NCBI GenBank assembly: GCA_017936125.1
Contig: JAGBGE010000022.1
Span: forward strand, 1 to 64,000
Source: Clostridia bacterium
GTDB taxonomy: Bacteria; Bacillota_A; Clostridia; Oscillospirales; CAG-272
Length of the DNA: 64,000 nt
Reading direction: 5' to 3'
The first letter of the stretch is position 1. Every line of letters starts with the position of its first letter. The position numbers were made by a program, and so were the translations under genes. The notes beneath the pieces were generated by a model. The model had not been told where the DNA came from. It did not search any database and saw nothing but the letters and a program-made list of their open reading frames with translations. This document shows, piece by piece, positions 43,861 through 52,754 of the stretch.

Positions 43861-44735
43861 TTTTCTATAATATTCGAGAGATTTCGCTGTATTGCCATAG
43901 CGATGTCAGGCTTGTTCATCGAGTAAACGTGAACGTTTGTGATACCGTTGGCAAAAAGATCTATTATCTGGTCGGTGGCGTAAGCAATTCCCGCCTGCTT
44001 CATAGCCTCGGGAGAAGAACCGAACTTATCAACAAGCGACTTGAAGCGTTGGGGCATAAACGAGCCCGAGAGCTTTATTGCCCTGTCTATCTGATTTGCA
44101 TTCGTTATCGGCATAACACCCGGAATTACCGGAACGGTTATCCCCGCCTCGCGTGCTTTGTAGAGGAAGTTGTAGAGCAGGTTGTTATCAAAGAACATCT
44201 GCGTGGTTAAAAACGCGCAGCCTGCGTCAACCTTTTCCTTAAGGTGCTTTAAGTCCTCTTTTTGATTAACGCTCTCCGGGTGTATCTCGGGATAGCAGGC
44301 AGCGCCTATGCAAAGCCCTGCGTCCGCCTCGCGAAGCTCTCTGACAAGCTCAACTGCGTGGTGGTAATCCCAGCCCGAACGGTCGGCATCCAGGAGATGT
44401 GAAGGAATATCACCGCGAAGCGCCATAATATTCTCAATCCCCGCTGACTTTATCGCGGCTATTCTCTCACGAACGGTTTCTCTAGACGAGGAAACGCAGG
44501 TGAGATGCGCAAGAGTTGGAACACCGTATTTTTCCTTTATATTCTTCGCTATATCAAGAGTATATCTACTCGTACCGCCGCCTGCGCCGTAGGTCACGCT
44601 CATAAATGAGGGACGAAGCGCGGCAATCTCCTCTGTCGCCGCCTTGATGCTGTCGAATGACGCATCGTTTTTTGGCGGAAAGACCTCAAAGGATAGAGTG
44701 AGTCTGTCTTTGGAGAGTATCTCTGATATTTTCAT
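43857..44735 (-). CDS. metF: 5,10-methylenetetrahydrofolate reductase MetF
   Basis: 292 residues from the ATG at 44735, chosen over the TTG at 44741 because AGGAG stands seven bases upstream. FEVFPPK (catalytic Glu), SVTYGAGGGT, LAHLTC, ALRGDIP (Asp near the flavin) and TTQMFFDN are all MetF marks. It reduces methylene-THF to methyl-THF, the methyl donor for MetH, whose genes follow directly. The protein is typical in length. Two bases separate it from the EamA gene. Confidence 0.95.
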   Translation of the reverse strand: MKISEILSKDRLTLSFEVFPPKNDASFDSIKAATEEIAALRPSFMSVTYGAGGGTSRYTLDIAKNIKEKYGVPTLAHLTCVSSSRETVRERIAAIKSAGIENIMALRGDIPSHLLDADRSGWDYHHAVELVRELREADAGLCIGAACYPEIHPESVNQKEDLKHLKEKVDAGCAFLTTQMFFDNNLLYNFLYKAREAGITVPVIPGVMPITNANQIDRAIKLSGSFMPQRFKSLVDKFGSSPEAMKQAGIAYATDQIIDLFANGITNVHVYSMNKPDIAMAIQRNLSNIIEK

Positions 44736-44737
44736 AA

Positions 44738-45652
44738 TCAATCTCCTCGCGTAAGTTTGAGCTTTTTCGTGATTATCGGTAAAAGCTCGTAAATAAGAGT
44801 TGCTGCGATTATCAGTACCGCACCGATAACCCCAAAGACGCTCATAGGCTCACCGAGCAAGAGCGCGGAGAGAAGCACGGCAACTATCGGGTCGATATAG
44901 CTCATCACGGCAACCGCCTCGGTGGGAAGCGACTTGACAGAGCCGAAGAATAGCGTATATGCAACGCCCGTATGTATAACACCGACTACCAGAAGCAGAA
45001 TTATCTCCTTCGCGCCAAGCATATCGGGTGTAACCTTCTCAGCAACAAGCGTGTATACCATAACCGTCACAGCAGCGACGAATAGCTGCGCTATGGTTGT
45101 ATCATAGGATGATATTTCCTTCATTTTCTTGTTAATAATAGTCACCGACGCGTAAAGTGCGGCAGCACCGAGCGCAAGAAGAATTCCTACTGCATCGTTG
45201 CTCGCAGGACTGATGCTCCAGGGCTCGGAAACCATTATCATTCCTAAAAATGCGGCACTTACACACAGCCAACCGCCGACACCGACCCTTGCGCGAAGAA
45301 ATATAGGTGATGCTATTACCGCAAATACCGGCGCCATATAATAGCAGAGCGTAGCGGTGGCAACGGTGGTGTATCTGTATGACTCAAAGAGGAGTATCCA
45401 GTTAACTCCAATGCACGCGCCCGAAAGGAGAAGCAGGACTAAATTTTCCTTTATTCCCTCTTTATCCGGGCGTTTTTTGATTATCATCGTAACCAAAATC
45501 AGTACGAGCGCACCGACGAAGCCGCGCACCATAGCCACAAATCCCGACGGCAAATCACAATACCGAACAACGACTCCGATAGTGCCGAAAATCAGCATAG
45601 AAACGGCAAGATTTATTGATGCCGTAGCCATTTTAGTATTATTATTTTCCAT
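44738..45652 (-). CDS. EamA/DMT-family transporter
   Basis: 304 residues with ten membrane helices in two EamA repeats (SMLIFGTIGVVVRY near the start; LLALGAAALYASVTIINKK at mid-length; SYIDPIVAVLLSALLLGEP near the end). The family exports or imports amino acids, nucleosides and other metabolites. In a methionine/folate operon an amino-acid or sulfur metabolite is plausible but unproven. Its ATG shares one base with the stop of the DUF1667 gene (TAATG). Confidence 0.88.
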   Translation of the reverse strand: MENNNTKMATASINLAVSMLIFGTIGVVVRYCDLPSGFVAMVRGFVGALVLILVTMIIKKRPDKEGIKENLVLLLLSGACIGVNWILLFESYRYTTVATATLCYYMAPVFAVIASPIFLRARVGVGGWLCVSAAFLGMIMVSEPWSISPASNDAVGILLALGAAALYASVTIINKKMKEISSYDTTIAQLFVAAVTVMVYTLVAEKVTPDMLGAKEIILLLVVGVIHTGVAYTLFFGSVKSLPTEAVAVMSYIDPIVAVLLSALLLGEPMSVFGVIGAVLIIAATLIYELLPIITKKLKLTRGD

Positions 45653-46017
45653 TATTTCACAGGACCGTTGCTTGTCACAACGACGTTGACGCCCGTATCA
45701 CAGACGTTCTCTATTACCACGTCACCCACCGTTATATCATCGGGAGCGACTACCGAATTTATTTTCTTCATAACCTCGAAAACAAGCTCCTTCGGAACAG
45801 TCCTCTCGGTCTTTACCGCAGCGACTCCGCCCGACTTGCATACGACCGTAGACGTTACGGTTCTTCTCGGGTTAGTGCATTCATCATTTGCATAAGTCAC
45901 GCCACGCTTGCAGAAATTGCCCTCAACCGACTCGACCTTGCCGTCATCGGTGAGCATTATCCTCATCTGACAGCCGCGAGGGCAGACTATGCAGGTTAAA
46001 AATCTTTCCTTTGTCAT
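45652..46017 (-). CDS. DUF1667 protein, cysteine-rich partner of glycerol-3-phosphate dehydrogenase
   Basis: 121 residues. Five Cys stand in the first half: CIVCPRGC (9, 12, 16), GNFC (36) and NDEC (47), a probable metal or iron-sulfur site. DUF1667 genes nearly always follow a GlpA-like dehydrogenase and an FAD/NAD oxidoreductase, and the three are thought to form a complex in place of GlpABC. Two bases separate it from the oxidoreductase. Confidence 0.88.
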   Translation of the reverse strand: MTKERFLTCIVCPRGCQMRIMLTDDGKVESVEGNFCKRGVTYANDECTNPRRTVTSTVVCKSGGVAAVKTERTVPKELVFEVMKKINSVVAPDDITVGDVVIENVCDTGVNVVVTSNGPVK

Positions 46018-46019
46018 AT

Positions 46020-47261
46020 TTACACCTCAATAGAGAACGAAATTTCATTTCCCGAAAGCGAGGAGAGCATATCACCCGTGAGCTTCACCTTTTCCATCTC
46101 GGCGGGTGCGAGCTTTTGCGCTTTCTTTGAGAGAATAACCCTTTCGCCACTCTTTACAATTATCCTTGCGTCACGGTAAACGTTCGCGACTCTGAAATAC
46201 ACCTCGGTGTCCTTTACCTCGGTAATCTTCTGCGGAACGGTGTATCTAATTCTGCCGTCAACAGAGATTTTAGCCACGAGCGATTTCTCGCTCTCGCCGT
46301 TTATATATTTTGCAGCAGCCTGTCCCGCGATAACCGATTCCTCGGAAACGTAGTCAACGAGGTCGTGAACGTGCAGAACGTTGCCGCAGGCAAATACACC
46401 GGGAATCTCGGTTTCTCTCTCGCCGTCAACGACAGCACCGCCGGTCACTCTGTCAAGAGAAATGCCTGCGCCCTTGGTCAGCTCGTTCTCGGGAATAAGA
46501 CCGCAGGAGAGAAGCAGCGTATCGCAGGGGATATATTCCTCGCTCTCCTTGATAGGACGGCGATTCTCGTCAACCCTCGCGATAGTCACGCCCTCGACTC
46601 TTTCCTTACCGTGAATTTCCACAACGGTGTGCGAGAGCTTTAAGGGAATATTAAAATCGTTAAGGCACTGCTCGATATTTCTCGCAAGACCGCCCGAATA
46701 GGGCATCAGCTCGCAGACCGCCATAACCCTTGCGCCCTCGAGCGTCATACGTCTCGCCATAATAAGACCGATATCACCCGAGCCGAGAATAACCACCTGA
46801 CTACCGGGCATATAGCCCTTCATATTTACGAATTTCTGCGCAGTTCCGGCGGTAAAAATACCCGACGGGCGAGTACCCGCTATACCAAGCGCGCCCTTGG
46901 GACGCTCACGGCAGCCCATAGCGAGAATGATAGCCTTTGCCTCAATCTCAAATATACCGTTCTCACGGTTCATAGCAGTAACCACCTTTTTGTCCGACAC
47001 GTCTATTACCATAGTGTCAAGCATATATGGGATACCAAGCTCCTTTACTTTAACCTCATATCTGTACGCATACTCAGGGCCTGTCAGCTCCTCACCGAAG
47101 CGGTGCAGACCGAAGCCATTGTGTATGCACTGTCGAAGAATACCGCCAAGCGCGTTATCCCTCTCAAGTATAAGTATATCACGTACGCCCGCCTCGCGCG
47201 CAGCAACTGCCGCCGCCATACCCGCAGGTCCGCCGCCTATAATAACCAAATCAGCCTTCAT
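46020..47261 (-). CDS. FAD/NAD(P)-dependent oxidoreductase (GlpB-like position)
   Basis: 413 residues. Two nucleotide-binding motifs are seen: IIGGGPAGMAAA near the N-terminus and VILGSGDIGLIMARR in the middle, with ILAMGCRERP and VFACGNVLHVHD between and after. It is the usual middle member of the glycerol-3-phosphate oxidation trio and should pass electrons from the dehydrogenase onward. Five bases separate it from the gene upstream. Confidence 0.88.
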   Translation of the reverse strand: MKADLVIIGGGPAGMAAAVAAREAGVRDILILERDNALGGILRQCIHNGFGLHRFGEELTGPEYAYRYEVKVKELGIPYMLDTMVIDVSDKKVVTAMNRENGIFEIEAKAIILAMGCRERPKGALGIAGTRPSGIFTAGTAQKFVNMKGYMPGSQVVILGSGDIGLIMARRMTLEGARVMAVCELMPYSGGLARNIEQCLNDFNIPLKLSHTVVEIHGKERVEGVTIARVDENRRPIKESEEYIPCDTLLLSCGLIPENELTKGAGISLDRVTGGAVVDGERETEIPGVFACGNVLHVHDLVDYVSEESVIAGQAAAKYINGESEKSLVAKISVDGRIRYTVPQKITEVKDTEVYFRVANVYRDARIIVKSGERVILSKKAQKLAPAEMEKVKLTGDMLSSLSGNEISFSIEV

Positions 47262-47266
47262 ATAGT

Positions 47267-48694
47267 TTACCCCTTGGTTTTTCTGTAATTGATATAGGAC
47301 TTGCCGCCGAATTTCGTAACGGCGGTATAGTCAACGCCCATTTCCTTTGCGAGCAGCTCTACGATATAAGGCGAGCAGAAGCCACCCTGACATCTGCCCA
47401 TCGTGGCTCGCGTTCTGCGCTTGACACCGTCGACGTCGGTGGGACGGGGATTAGTCCTTATCGCATCGAGAATCTCACCCTCGGTAATAGTTTCGCATCT
47501 GCAAATTACGTGCGCATACTCGGGGCGCTCCTTGATAAGAGCGTTCTTTTCTTCTCTCGAAAGCGAGGAGAAGAAATGCGCGGGACGGCGCTCGGCTACG
47601 AAGTCGGTACGCTCTGTCGCATCAAAGCCCGCGTCTTTAAGGAGTTCAATAGCATACTCCGCGATAGCAGGAGCAGATGAAAGTCCGGGGCTCTCGATTC
47701 CCGCGAGATTAAGAAATCTCTCGCGGGGCATATTTATAATAAAGTCACCTGTGCTGCCCGTAGCACGAAGTCCTGTAAACGAGGTTATAGTTTTGCTGTA
47801 ATCTATTCCGTCAACCTGCTCGGCTGCGAGAGCGCGCACTCTTGCGAGTCCCTCGGCAGTAGTCGAAAGGTCCGTCTTGTCAGAAATATCCTCTGCGCTC
47901 GGGCCTACGAGAAGATTTCCGTCAACCGTGGGACTGACGAGAACGCCCTTTCCCATCTTCGACGGACAGCGGAAAATAGTATGCGAAATATGCGAGCCGC
48001 ACTCACGGTCGAGAAGAACGTACTCACCTCTGCGAGGACGAATGGTAAAGGAATTGTCGCCAACGAGCGCCGCTACCTCATCTGAATAAACGCCTGCGCA
48101 GTTGATAACGAATTTCGCCTCTACGAAATTCTCACCCGAATATACCTTATAACCCTTTTCATTTTTTTCAATTTTGTCTACCGAGAAGTTGAGCTTCAAT
48201 TCTGCGCCGTTATCCATAGCCGAGCCGACTGCCGACATACAAAGCTCGTACGGGCAGACTATCGCGCCGGTCGGCGCGTGAAGCGCAACGGTAACGCTGC
48301 TGCCAATATTAGGCTCAAGCGCGAGAAGCTCGTCGCGCTCAACAAGGCGGACGCCCTCAACTCCGTTGGCTTTACCTCTCTCCACAAGCTCGGTGAGAGC
48401 CGCGCGATCCTCGTCGTTAAAGCCGACTACAAGAGAGCCGTTTCTCTTGTATTTAACACCAAGCTCACGGCAAACGTTTTCCATCATCACCGAGCCTCGC
48501 ACGTTAAGACGCGCCTTAAGAGTACCCGGCTTCGCATCATATCCTGCGTGAACTATCGCGCTGTTGGCGCGAGTCGCACCGAGCGCAACGTCAGCGCCGC
48601 GCTCTACTATACACACGCTCTGCGTATATCTAGTCAGCTCTCTTGCCATCATTCCGCCGACAACGCCTGCGCCGATAACTACAACATCAAACAT
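47267..48694 (-). CDS. Anaerobic-type glycerol-3-phosphate dehydrogenase with [2Fe-2S]/BFD domain
   Basis: 475 residues. VVIGAGVVGGMMAREL is the FAD-binding N-terminus of the DAO fold; RANSAIVHAGYD and GLRATGSTGDFII are GlpA/GlpD-type substrate-side motifs. The C-terminal ICRCETITEGE ... GRCQGGFC carries the four Cys of a BFD-like [2Fe-2S] domain. It should oxidise glycerol-3-phosphate to dihydroxyacetone phosphate; 2-hydroxyglutarate-type oxidation is another possibility for this fold. First gene of the operon, with GAGGAG before the ATG. Confidence 0.87.
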   Translation of the reverse strand: MFDVVVIGAGVVGGMMARELTRYTQSVCIVERGADVALGATRANSAIVHAGYDAKPGTLKARLNVRGSVMMENVCRELGVKYKRNGSLVVGFNDEDRAALTELVERGKANGVEGVRLVERDELLALEPNIGSSVTVALHAPTGAIVCPYELCMSAVGSAMDNGAELKLNFSVDKIEKNEKGYKVYSGENFVEAKFVINCAGVYSDEVAALVGDNSFTIRPRRGEYVLLDRECGSHISHTIFRCPSKMGKGVLVSPTVDGNLLVGPSAEDISDKTDLSTTAEGLARVRALAAEQVDGIDYSKTITSFTGLRATGSTGDFIINMPRERFLNLAGIESPGLSSAPAIAEYAIELLKDAGFDATERTDFVAERRPAHFFSSLSREEKNALIKERPEYAHVICRCETITEGEILDAIRTNPRPTDVDGVKRRTRATMGRCQGGFCSPYIVELLAKEMGVDYTAVTKFGGKSYINYRKTKG

Positions 48695-48738
48695 TCTGTA
48701 TCTCCTCTTTGAAAAAGGTAAAATTAAGATAACTTCCC

Positions 48739-48767
48739 TTGACTTATTAAAAGTTTAAGTATATAAT
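48739..48767 (+). promoter_or_regulatory. Predicted promoter of the M16C peptidase gene
   Basis: TTGACT (48739-48744), 17 bases, then TATAAT (48762-48767) on the plus strand. Transcription would start near 48774 and leave a leader of about 185 nt. Confidence 0.65.
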
Positions 48768-48789
48768 GTATAATACATTTCATTAAGTG

Positions 48790-48860
48790 GCAAAAAGCGT
48801 ATTTCTGCTTTTTGCTGCGGTTGTTTTTTCAGCCGTCAAAGGGCTTTTTAGCCTTTTCTA
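48790..48860 (+). promoter_or_regulatory. Hairpin-rich leader of the M16C peptidase gene
   Basis: GCAAAAAGC (48790-48798) pairs perfectly with GCTTTTTGC (48807-48815). A GGTTG/CAGCC stem around T6 and an AAAGGGCT/AGCCTTT stem ending in TTTTC follow within 45 bases. The last one looks terminator-like and sits about 100 bases before the start codon, so the leader could control read-through. I recognise no known riboswitch. Confidence 0.4.
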
Positions 48861-48959
48861 CGTTCCATATTATTATAATATATTTTAACGCGCTTGTCAA
48901 TAAATAAGACTAAAAGGCGTTATGTAAATATTTGTACACCGGGAAAGGAAAGTAAAACT

Positions 48960-51836
48960 ATGCAGAATATAGCAAAAAGACAAGGCTTCTCGCTCGTTCG
49001 ACAGACTAAAATAGACGAGCTTGACGCCACGCTCTATGAGCTTAGGCATATAAAAACCGATGCCGAGCTTATATATATTGACCGCGACGACGAAAACAAG
49101 ACCTTTGCCATCGCGTTCACCACTCCGCCAAAGGATAGCACCGGAGTTTTCCACATAATCGAGCACTCTGTGCTCTGCGGCTCACAGAAATATCCCCTCA
49201 AAGACCCCTTTGCCGAGCTGCTCAAGGGCTCGCTCAACACATTCCTCAACGCTCTGACCTACGAGGACAGAACAGTCTACCCCGTTTCGTCAAGATGCGA
49301 GAAGGATTTTCAGGGTCTCGTTGACGTTTATCTCGACGCGGTATTTGCGCCCAAGCTGCTTGAAAATCCCAGCATTTTTAGCCAGGAGGGCTGGCATTAC
49401 GAATATAACAAGGAGAGCGATACGCTCTCCTACAACGGAGTTGTCTACAACGAGATGAAGGGTGTTTATTCCTCGCCCGACGAGGTTGGTGAAATGGAGC
49501 TTTCCCGCGCGCTCTACTCCGACTCAATATACCGTCACGACTCGGGAGGTAATCCCGACTGTATTCCCGACCTGACCTACGAGCAGTTCAAGGCAACGCA
49601 CAAAAAGCACTATCACCCGACCAATGCCAAAATTATTATTGACGGCAAAATGGACGTTGAAGCAGTGCTCAGTATTATCGATTCTCACATCTCGCGCTTT
49701 GAGCGTGGAGAGCGCGTAGCGCCGCCGAAGAAAAGCGAGGAAAGAATTGCGCCCACAGAATACGTGAGATATGAAATCTCCGAAAACGAGGACGAAAATG
49801 GACGCGCAAGAGTTCTCTTCGGCTACGTCTACTCCGACTATTCCGACAAGGTGGCGCATCTCACCGCCACGATACTTGCCGACCTGCTCTGCGGCTCGAA
49901 CGCCTCGCCTCTCAAAAAGGCTCTGCTCGACAAAGGACTATGCAAGGATGCGGTTATCTACACGAGCAAATCACTCGAGCAGACCGTTACTCTCGAAATA
50001 CGTGACACCGATAAGGAAAAGCTCGGGGAAATCGAAAAGACAGTTGACGAGGTTGTCAGAGGTCTTGCAACCGCGGGAATTGACAAGAGTCGCCTGACTT
50101 CAATAATTAACAACATAGAATTCAAGCTTCGCGAGCGTGACTACGGCACTCTGCCATCGGGTATTGCATATTCTCTCTCTGCCTTTGGCAGCTGGATATA
50201 CGGAGGCAAGCCCGAGGACGCTCTCATCGTTACTAACGCTCTGACTGAAATAAGAAAAAAAGTAGATAGCGATTATTTTGAAAAGGCGCTCCTTGAGATG
50301 ACCGTCGACAATCCTCACAGAGCTACGGTGGTTATGCTGCCCGACAAGTCGCTGGCAAAAGAGGTCGCAATCAAGGAAAAAGAGCGACTTGAGACTATTC
50401 GCAAATCACTCTCAAATGACGAGCTTGCAAAAATAGAAGCAGCCGAATCAGAGCTTCGCAGGTGGCAGGCGAGCGAGGAGAGCGAGGAAGAGCTTGCGTG
50501 TCTACCCAGGCTCGAAATCTCGGATATACCAAAGAAAACCGCTTCTATCAAGAGCGATGAATTCAGCGTAAACGGTATCAATTTTATCAAAAACAAGGTT
50601 AAAACGAACGGTATTATTTACATTTCGATGTATTTTGACGCCTCTGACCTATCTTCAGACGAGCTTACAACTCTCTCGCTTTTATCTGCCGCTCTGCTCA
50701 ACTTCCCAACAGAAAGTCACGACGTTCTCGCGCTGCAAAGCGATATAAAGGCTAATCTAGGCAGCTTCTTCATCTCCACCTATTCAGCGAAAAAGAATGG
50801 AGCTATTACCCCATATCTCAAGGTTGGCGCCAGCGCACTTGCCAGCAAATGCGACGATATTATCAGAATAGCGAAAGAGGTTCTCACCACATCAAAAATC
50901 AATGATGCAGGCGAAATATCCAGCATAATTGCGCAGGCGAAATCGCAGATTGAGGACGCTATCATAACTTCGGGTGAATCGCTCGCTCTCTCAAGAGTCG
51001 AGGCGAGCCTTGGCGGAATTGCTTCCGTCAACGAATATATGACGGGATACGAGGCATATAAAGTGCTGTCTAGGCTCGCAAAGAGCGAGGAGCTTGTCAA
51101 GGAGGAAACAGAGAAAATCTCTGCCCTGCTCTCTCGTATCATAGCGAAAAACAGACTCACGGTTTCCATAACAGGAGAATGCGACCAGAGCTTCCCCGAA
51201 AGGCTCGTGTCTATATTCCCTGTCGGAGATGAATTCTCACGCAAAAAAAACGAAATATGTGCAGACAAGAGCGAGTTCTTTGTCATTCCGTCAAAGGTAG
51301 CGTATGCGGTTATCGGCGGCTGCTCTGACGAGGTAAGAGAAAATCTCGGCCTTATGCGAGTCGTGCGCTCGATTCTCTCATACGAATATCTCTGGAACAC
51401 CGTTAGAGTCAAAAACGGCGCGTACGGCACGGGATTCGTACCGAGGCGCGAAGGTATGATTTCATTCTATTCATATCGCGATCCCGCGCCGGCAAGCTCT
51501 ATTGAATATTACAGAGAGAGCAGTAGCTATCTCCGTACGCTTGCTGAATCGGGATGCGACCTCACGAAGTTCATTATAGGCGCAATCGGTGAATATGACG
51601 TTCTCATAACTCCACGCACGGCATCCGCTCTGGCTACGCAGAATTATCTCACGGGTTGGACAGACGAGGATGATCTAAAGGTGAGAAACGATATGCTCTC
51701 CGTAACACCCGCGGGACTTATCAAGGCGGCAGACATCATCGACCGTCTGCTCGATGAAGCAAGCATGACAGTAGTCGGCTCCGACCGACATCTCGGCTCG
51801 CTTCCCGAAAAGCCCGCAAGGATTATTACCATATAA
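48960..51836 (+). CDS. M16C (presequence-protease-like) insulinase-family metallopeptidase
   Basis: 958 residues from the ATG at 48960, preceded by GGAAAGGAAAG; the frame is open 22 codons further up but without an RBS. The inverted zinc motif is HIIEH (65-69) with the third ligand Glu165 in NEMKG. VLCGSQKYPLKDPF and YPVSSRCEKDFQ are marks of the PreP/Cym1/FalA-type M16C group, single chains of ~950-1000 residues that enclose and digest unfolded peptides. No signal peptide, so it is probably cytoplasmic, where it could finish peptides brought in by Opp. Convergent with the TetR gene. Confidence 0.93.
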   Translation: MQNIAKRQGFSLVRQTKIDELDATLYELRHIKTDAELIYIDRDDENKTFAIAFTTPPKDSTGVFHIIEHSVLCGSQKYPLKDPFAELLKGSLNTFLNALTYEDRTVYPVSSRCEKDFQGLVDVYLDAVFAPKLLENPSIFSQEGWHYEYNKESDTLSYNGVVYNEMKGVYSSPDEVGEMELSRALYSDSIYRHDSGGNPDCIPDLTYEQFKATHKKHYHPTNAKIIIDGKMDVEAVLSIIDSHISRFERGERVAPPKKSEERIAPTEYVRYEISENEDENGRARVLFGYVYSDYSDKVAHLTATILADLLCGSNASPLKKALLDKGLCKDAVIYTSKSLEQTVTLEIRDTDKEKLGEIEKTVDEVVRGLATAGIDKSRLTSIINNIEFKLRERDYGTLPSGIAYSLSAFGSWIYGGKPEDALIVTNALTEIRKKVDSDYFEKALLEMTVDNPHRATVVMLPDKSLAKEVAIKEKERLETIRKSLSNDELAKIEAAESELRRWQASEESEEELACLPRLEISDIPKKTASIKSDEFSVNGINFIKNKVKTNGIIYISMYFDASDLSSDELTTLSLLSAALLNFPTESHDVLALQSDIKANLGSFFISTYSAKKNGAITPYLKVGASALASKCDDIIRIAKEVLTTSKINDAGEISSIIAQAKSQIEDAIITSGESLALSRVEASLGGIASVNEYMTGYEAYKVLSRLAKSEELVKEETEKISALLSRIIAKNRLTVSITGECDQSFPERLVSIFPVGDEFSRKKNEICADKSEFFVIPSKVAYAVIGGCSDEVRENLGLMRVVRSILSYEYLWNTVRVKNGAYGTGFVPRREGMISFYSYRDPAPASSIEYYRESSSYLRTLAESGCDLTKFIIGAIGEYDVLITPRTASALATQNYLTGWTDEDDLKVRNDMLSVTPAGLIKAADIIDRLLDEASMTVVGSDRHLGSLPEKPARIITI

Positions 51837-51847
51837 TTAAAATAATT

Positions 51848-51880
51848 AAAGCCACCGGTTTGACCGATGGCTTTTGACTA
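51848..51880. terminator. Bidirectional terminator between M16C and TetR genes
   Basis: AAAGCCACCGGT (51848-51859) pairs with ACCGATGGCTTT (51863-51874) with one mismatch around a TTG loop, followed by TTTGAC. It stands between two convergent genes. Confidence 0.7.
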
Positions 51881-51893
51881 GTTTTGTTTACCT

Positions 51894-52484
51894 TTATCCC
51901 CAATTTTCGCTGTTTGAGAGCGTCGGGAATAATGGTTCTCTGAGCATTCTGCAAGCGCTAACCGCCATCTCTCGAGTCGATACGGCAAAACCGCTGCGAT
52001 ACCAATTTATCATTGTATATACGAGTCCGGAAAAAGCAAACTTGAAAACTCTGTCCCCCGTAACCTCGTCGTCATTCGGCAGAAATTTTGCTATCAAGAT
52101 TCTGTCACCGACGGGGTAATTTATCGTTCGGTCTATAAGGATACCCATAAGTCCCGAGTCGTCAAGCACCGAGAGAAGATCACGCTTCTGATACCAGAAA
52201 CAGAAGTATTCCTCAAGCTCGCTCGTGAGCGAGCGCTTTGTTTCACCGCTGCGGTCAACGGTGAATCCGACGTACTCCGACATCGAGTGATCTATAAAAG
52301 CCGCAAGAGCATCGTCCTTGCCGTCGAAGTAACGGTAAAACGCCTTTCTCGGCATATTCATTTTCTCGCACAGCTCTGTTATGGTTATTTCCTCGTAGCG
52401 CTTATTCTTCATTATTTCAAAAAGGCAATTCTCTATTTCCCTCTGTCTTTTTGCTGACTGCTCGGTTTTGCAAAGCTTATACAT
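51894..52484 (-). CDS. TetR/AcrR-family regulator, probable local regulator of the glucuronide genes
   Basis: 196 residues. The N-terminal helix-turn-helix is clear: ITITELCEKMNMPRKAFYRYF, helices 2-3 of TetR_N, and the C-terminal part is a helical ligand domain. It is divergent from the symporter/GH2/uxuA genes across 270 bases that hold inverted repeats. In Escherichia coli the glucuronide operon is also run by a TetR protein (UidR/GusR), so a uronide inducer is a fair guess. AAAGAGGTGCG precedes the ATG. Confidence 0.85.
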   Translation of the reverse strand: MYKLCKTEQSAKRQREIENCLFEIMKNKRYEEITITELCEKMNMPRKAFYRYFDGKDDALAAFIDHSMSEYVGFTVDRSGETKRSLTSELEEYFCFWYQKRDLLSVLDDSGLMGILIDRTINYPVGDRILIAKFLPNDDEVTGDRVFKFAFSGLVYTMINWYRSGFAVSTREMAVSACRMLREPLFPTLSNSENWG

Positions 52485-52544
52485 TTTCGCACCTCTTTTT
52501 TTACTGATTAAATTATAACAAATACGCCTCTAAGGAGTCAACCG

Positions 52545-52681
52545 AAATTTCACATTATTCTTTGAAATTTTATCCAAATATTTAATTTTTTACCATTTTG
52601 CTTTCACTTTTTTGTTAAAATTGCACAATATAATTATGAATTTTTCGTGAAGGGGTGTCACAAAAGTGCCACTTTTGCCCC
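52545..52681. promoter_or_regulatory. Inverted repeats in the TetR-symporter divergent region
   Basis: AAATTTC (52545-52551) and GAAATTT (52564-52570) form an operator-like inverted repeat. Farther on, CAAAAGT (52661-52667) and ACTTTTG (52671-52677) pair across GCC, flanked by GGGG and CCCC and then TTATTTTTT, which looks like an attenuator or an upstream terminator. A TATAAT at 52629-52634 has no clear -35. Confidence 0.4.
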
Positions 52682-52710
52682 TTATTTTTTATTATTTAAT
52701 TTGTTATAAT
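52682..52710 (+). promoter_or_regulatory. Probable promoter of the sugar symporter gene
   Basis: TATAAT at 52705-52710 within TTTGTTATAAT, an element shared with the promoter of the GH2 gene at 54466. The -35 (TTATTT) is weak, which fits an activator-dependent or repressed promoter. TTGGAGG stands before the ATG at 52755. Confidence 0.45.
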
Positions 52711-52754
52711 TATATCGAGCAAGATCCTAAATATTTTTTTGGAGGAAAACAAAA

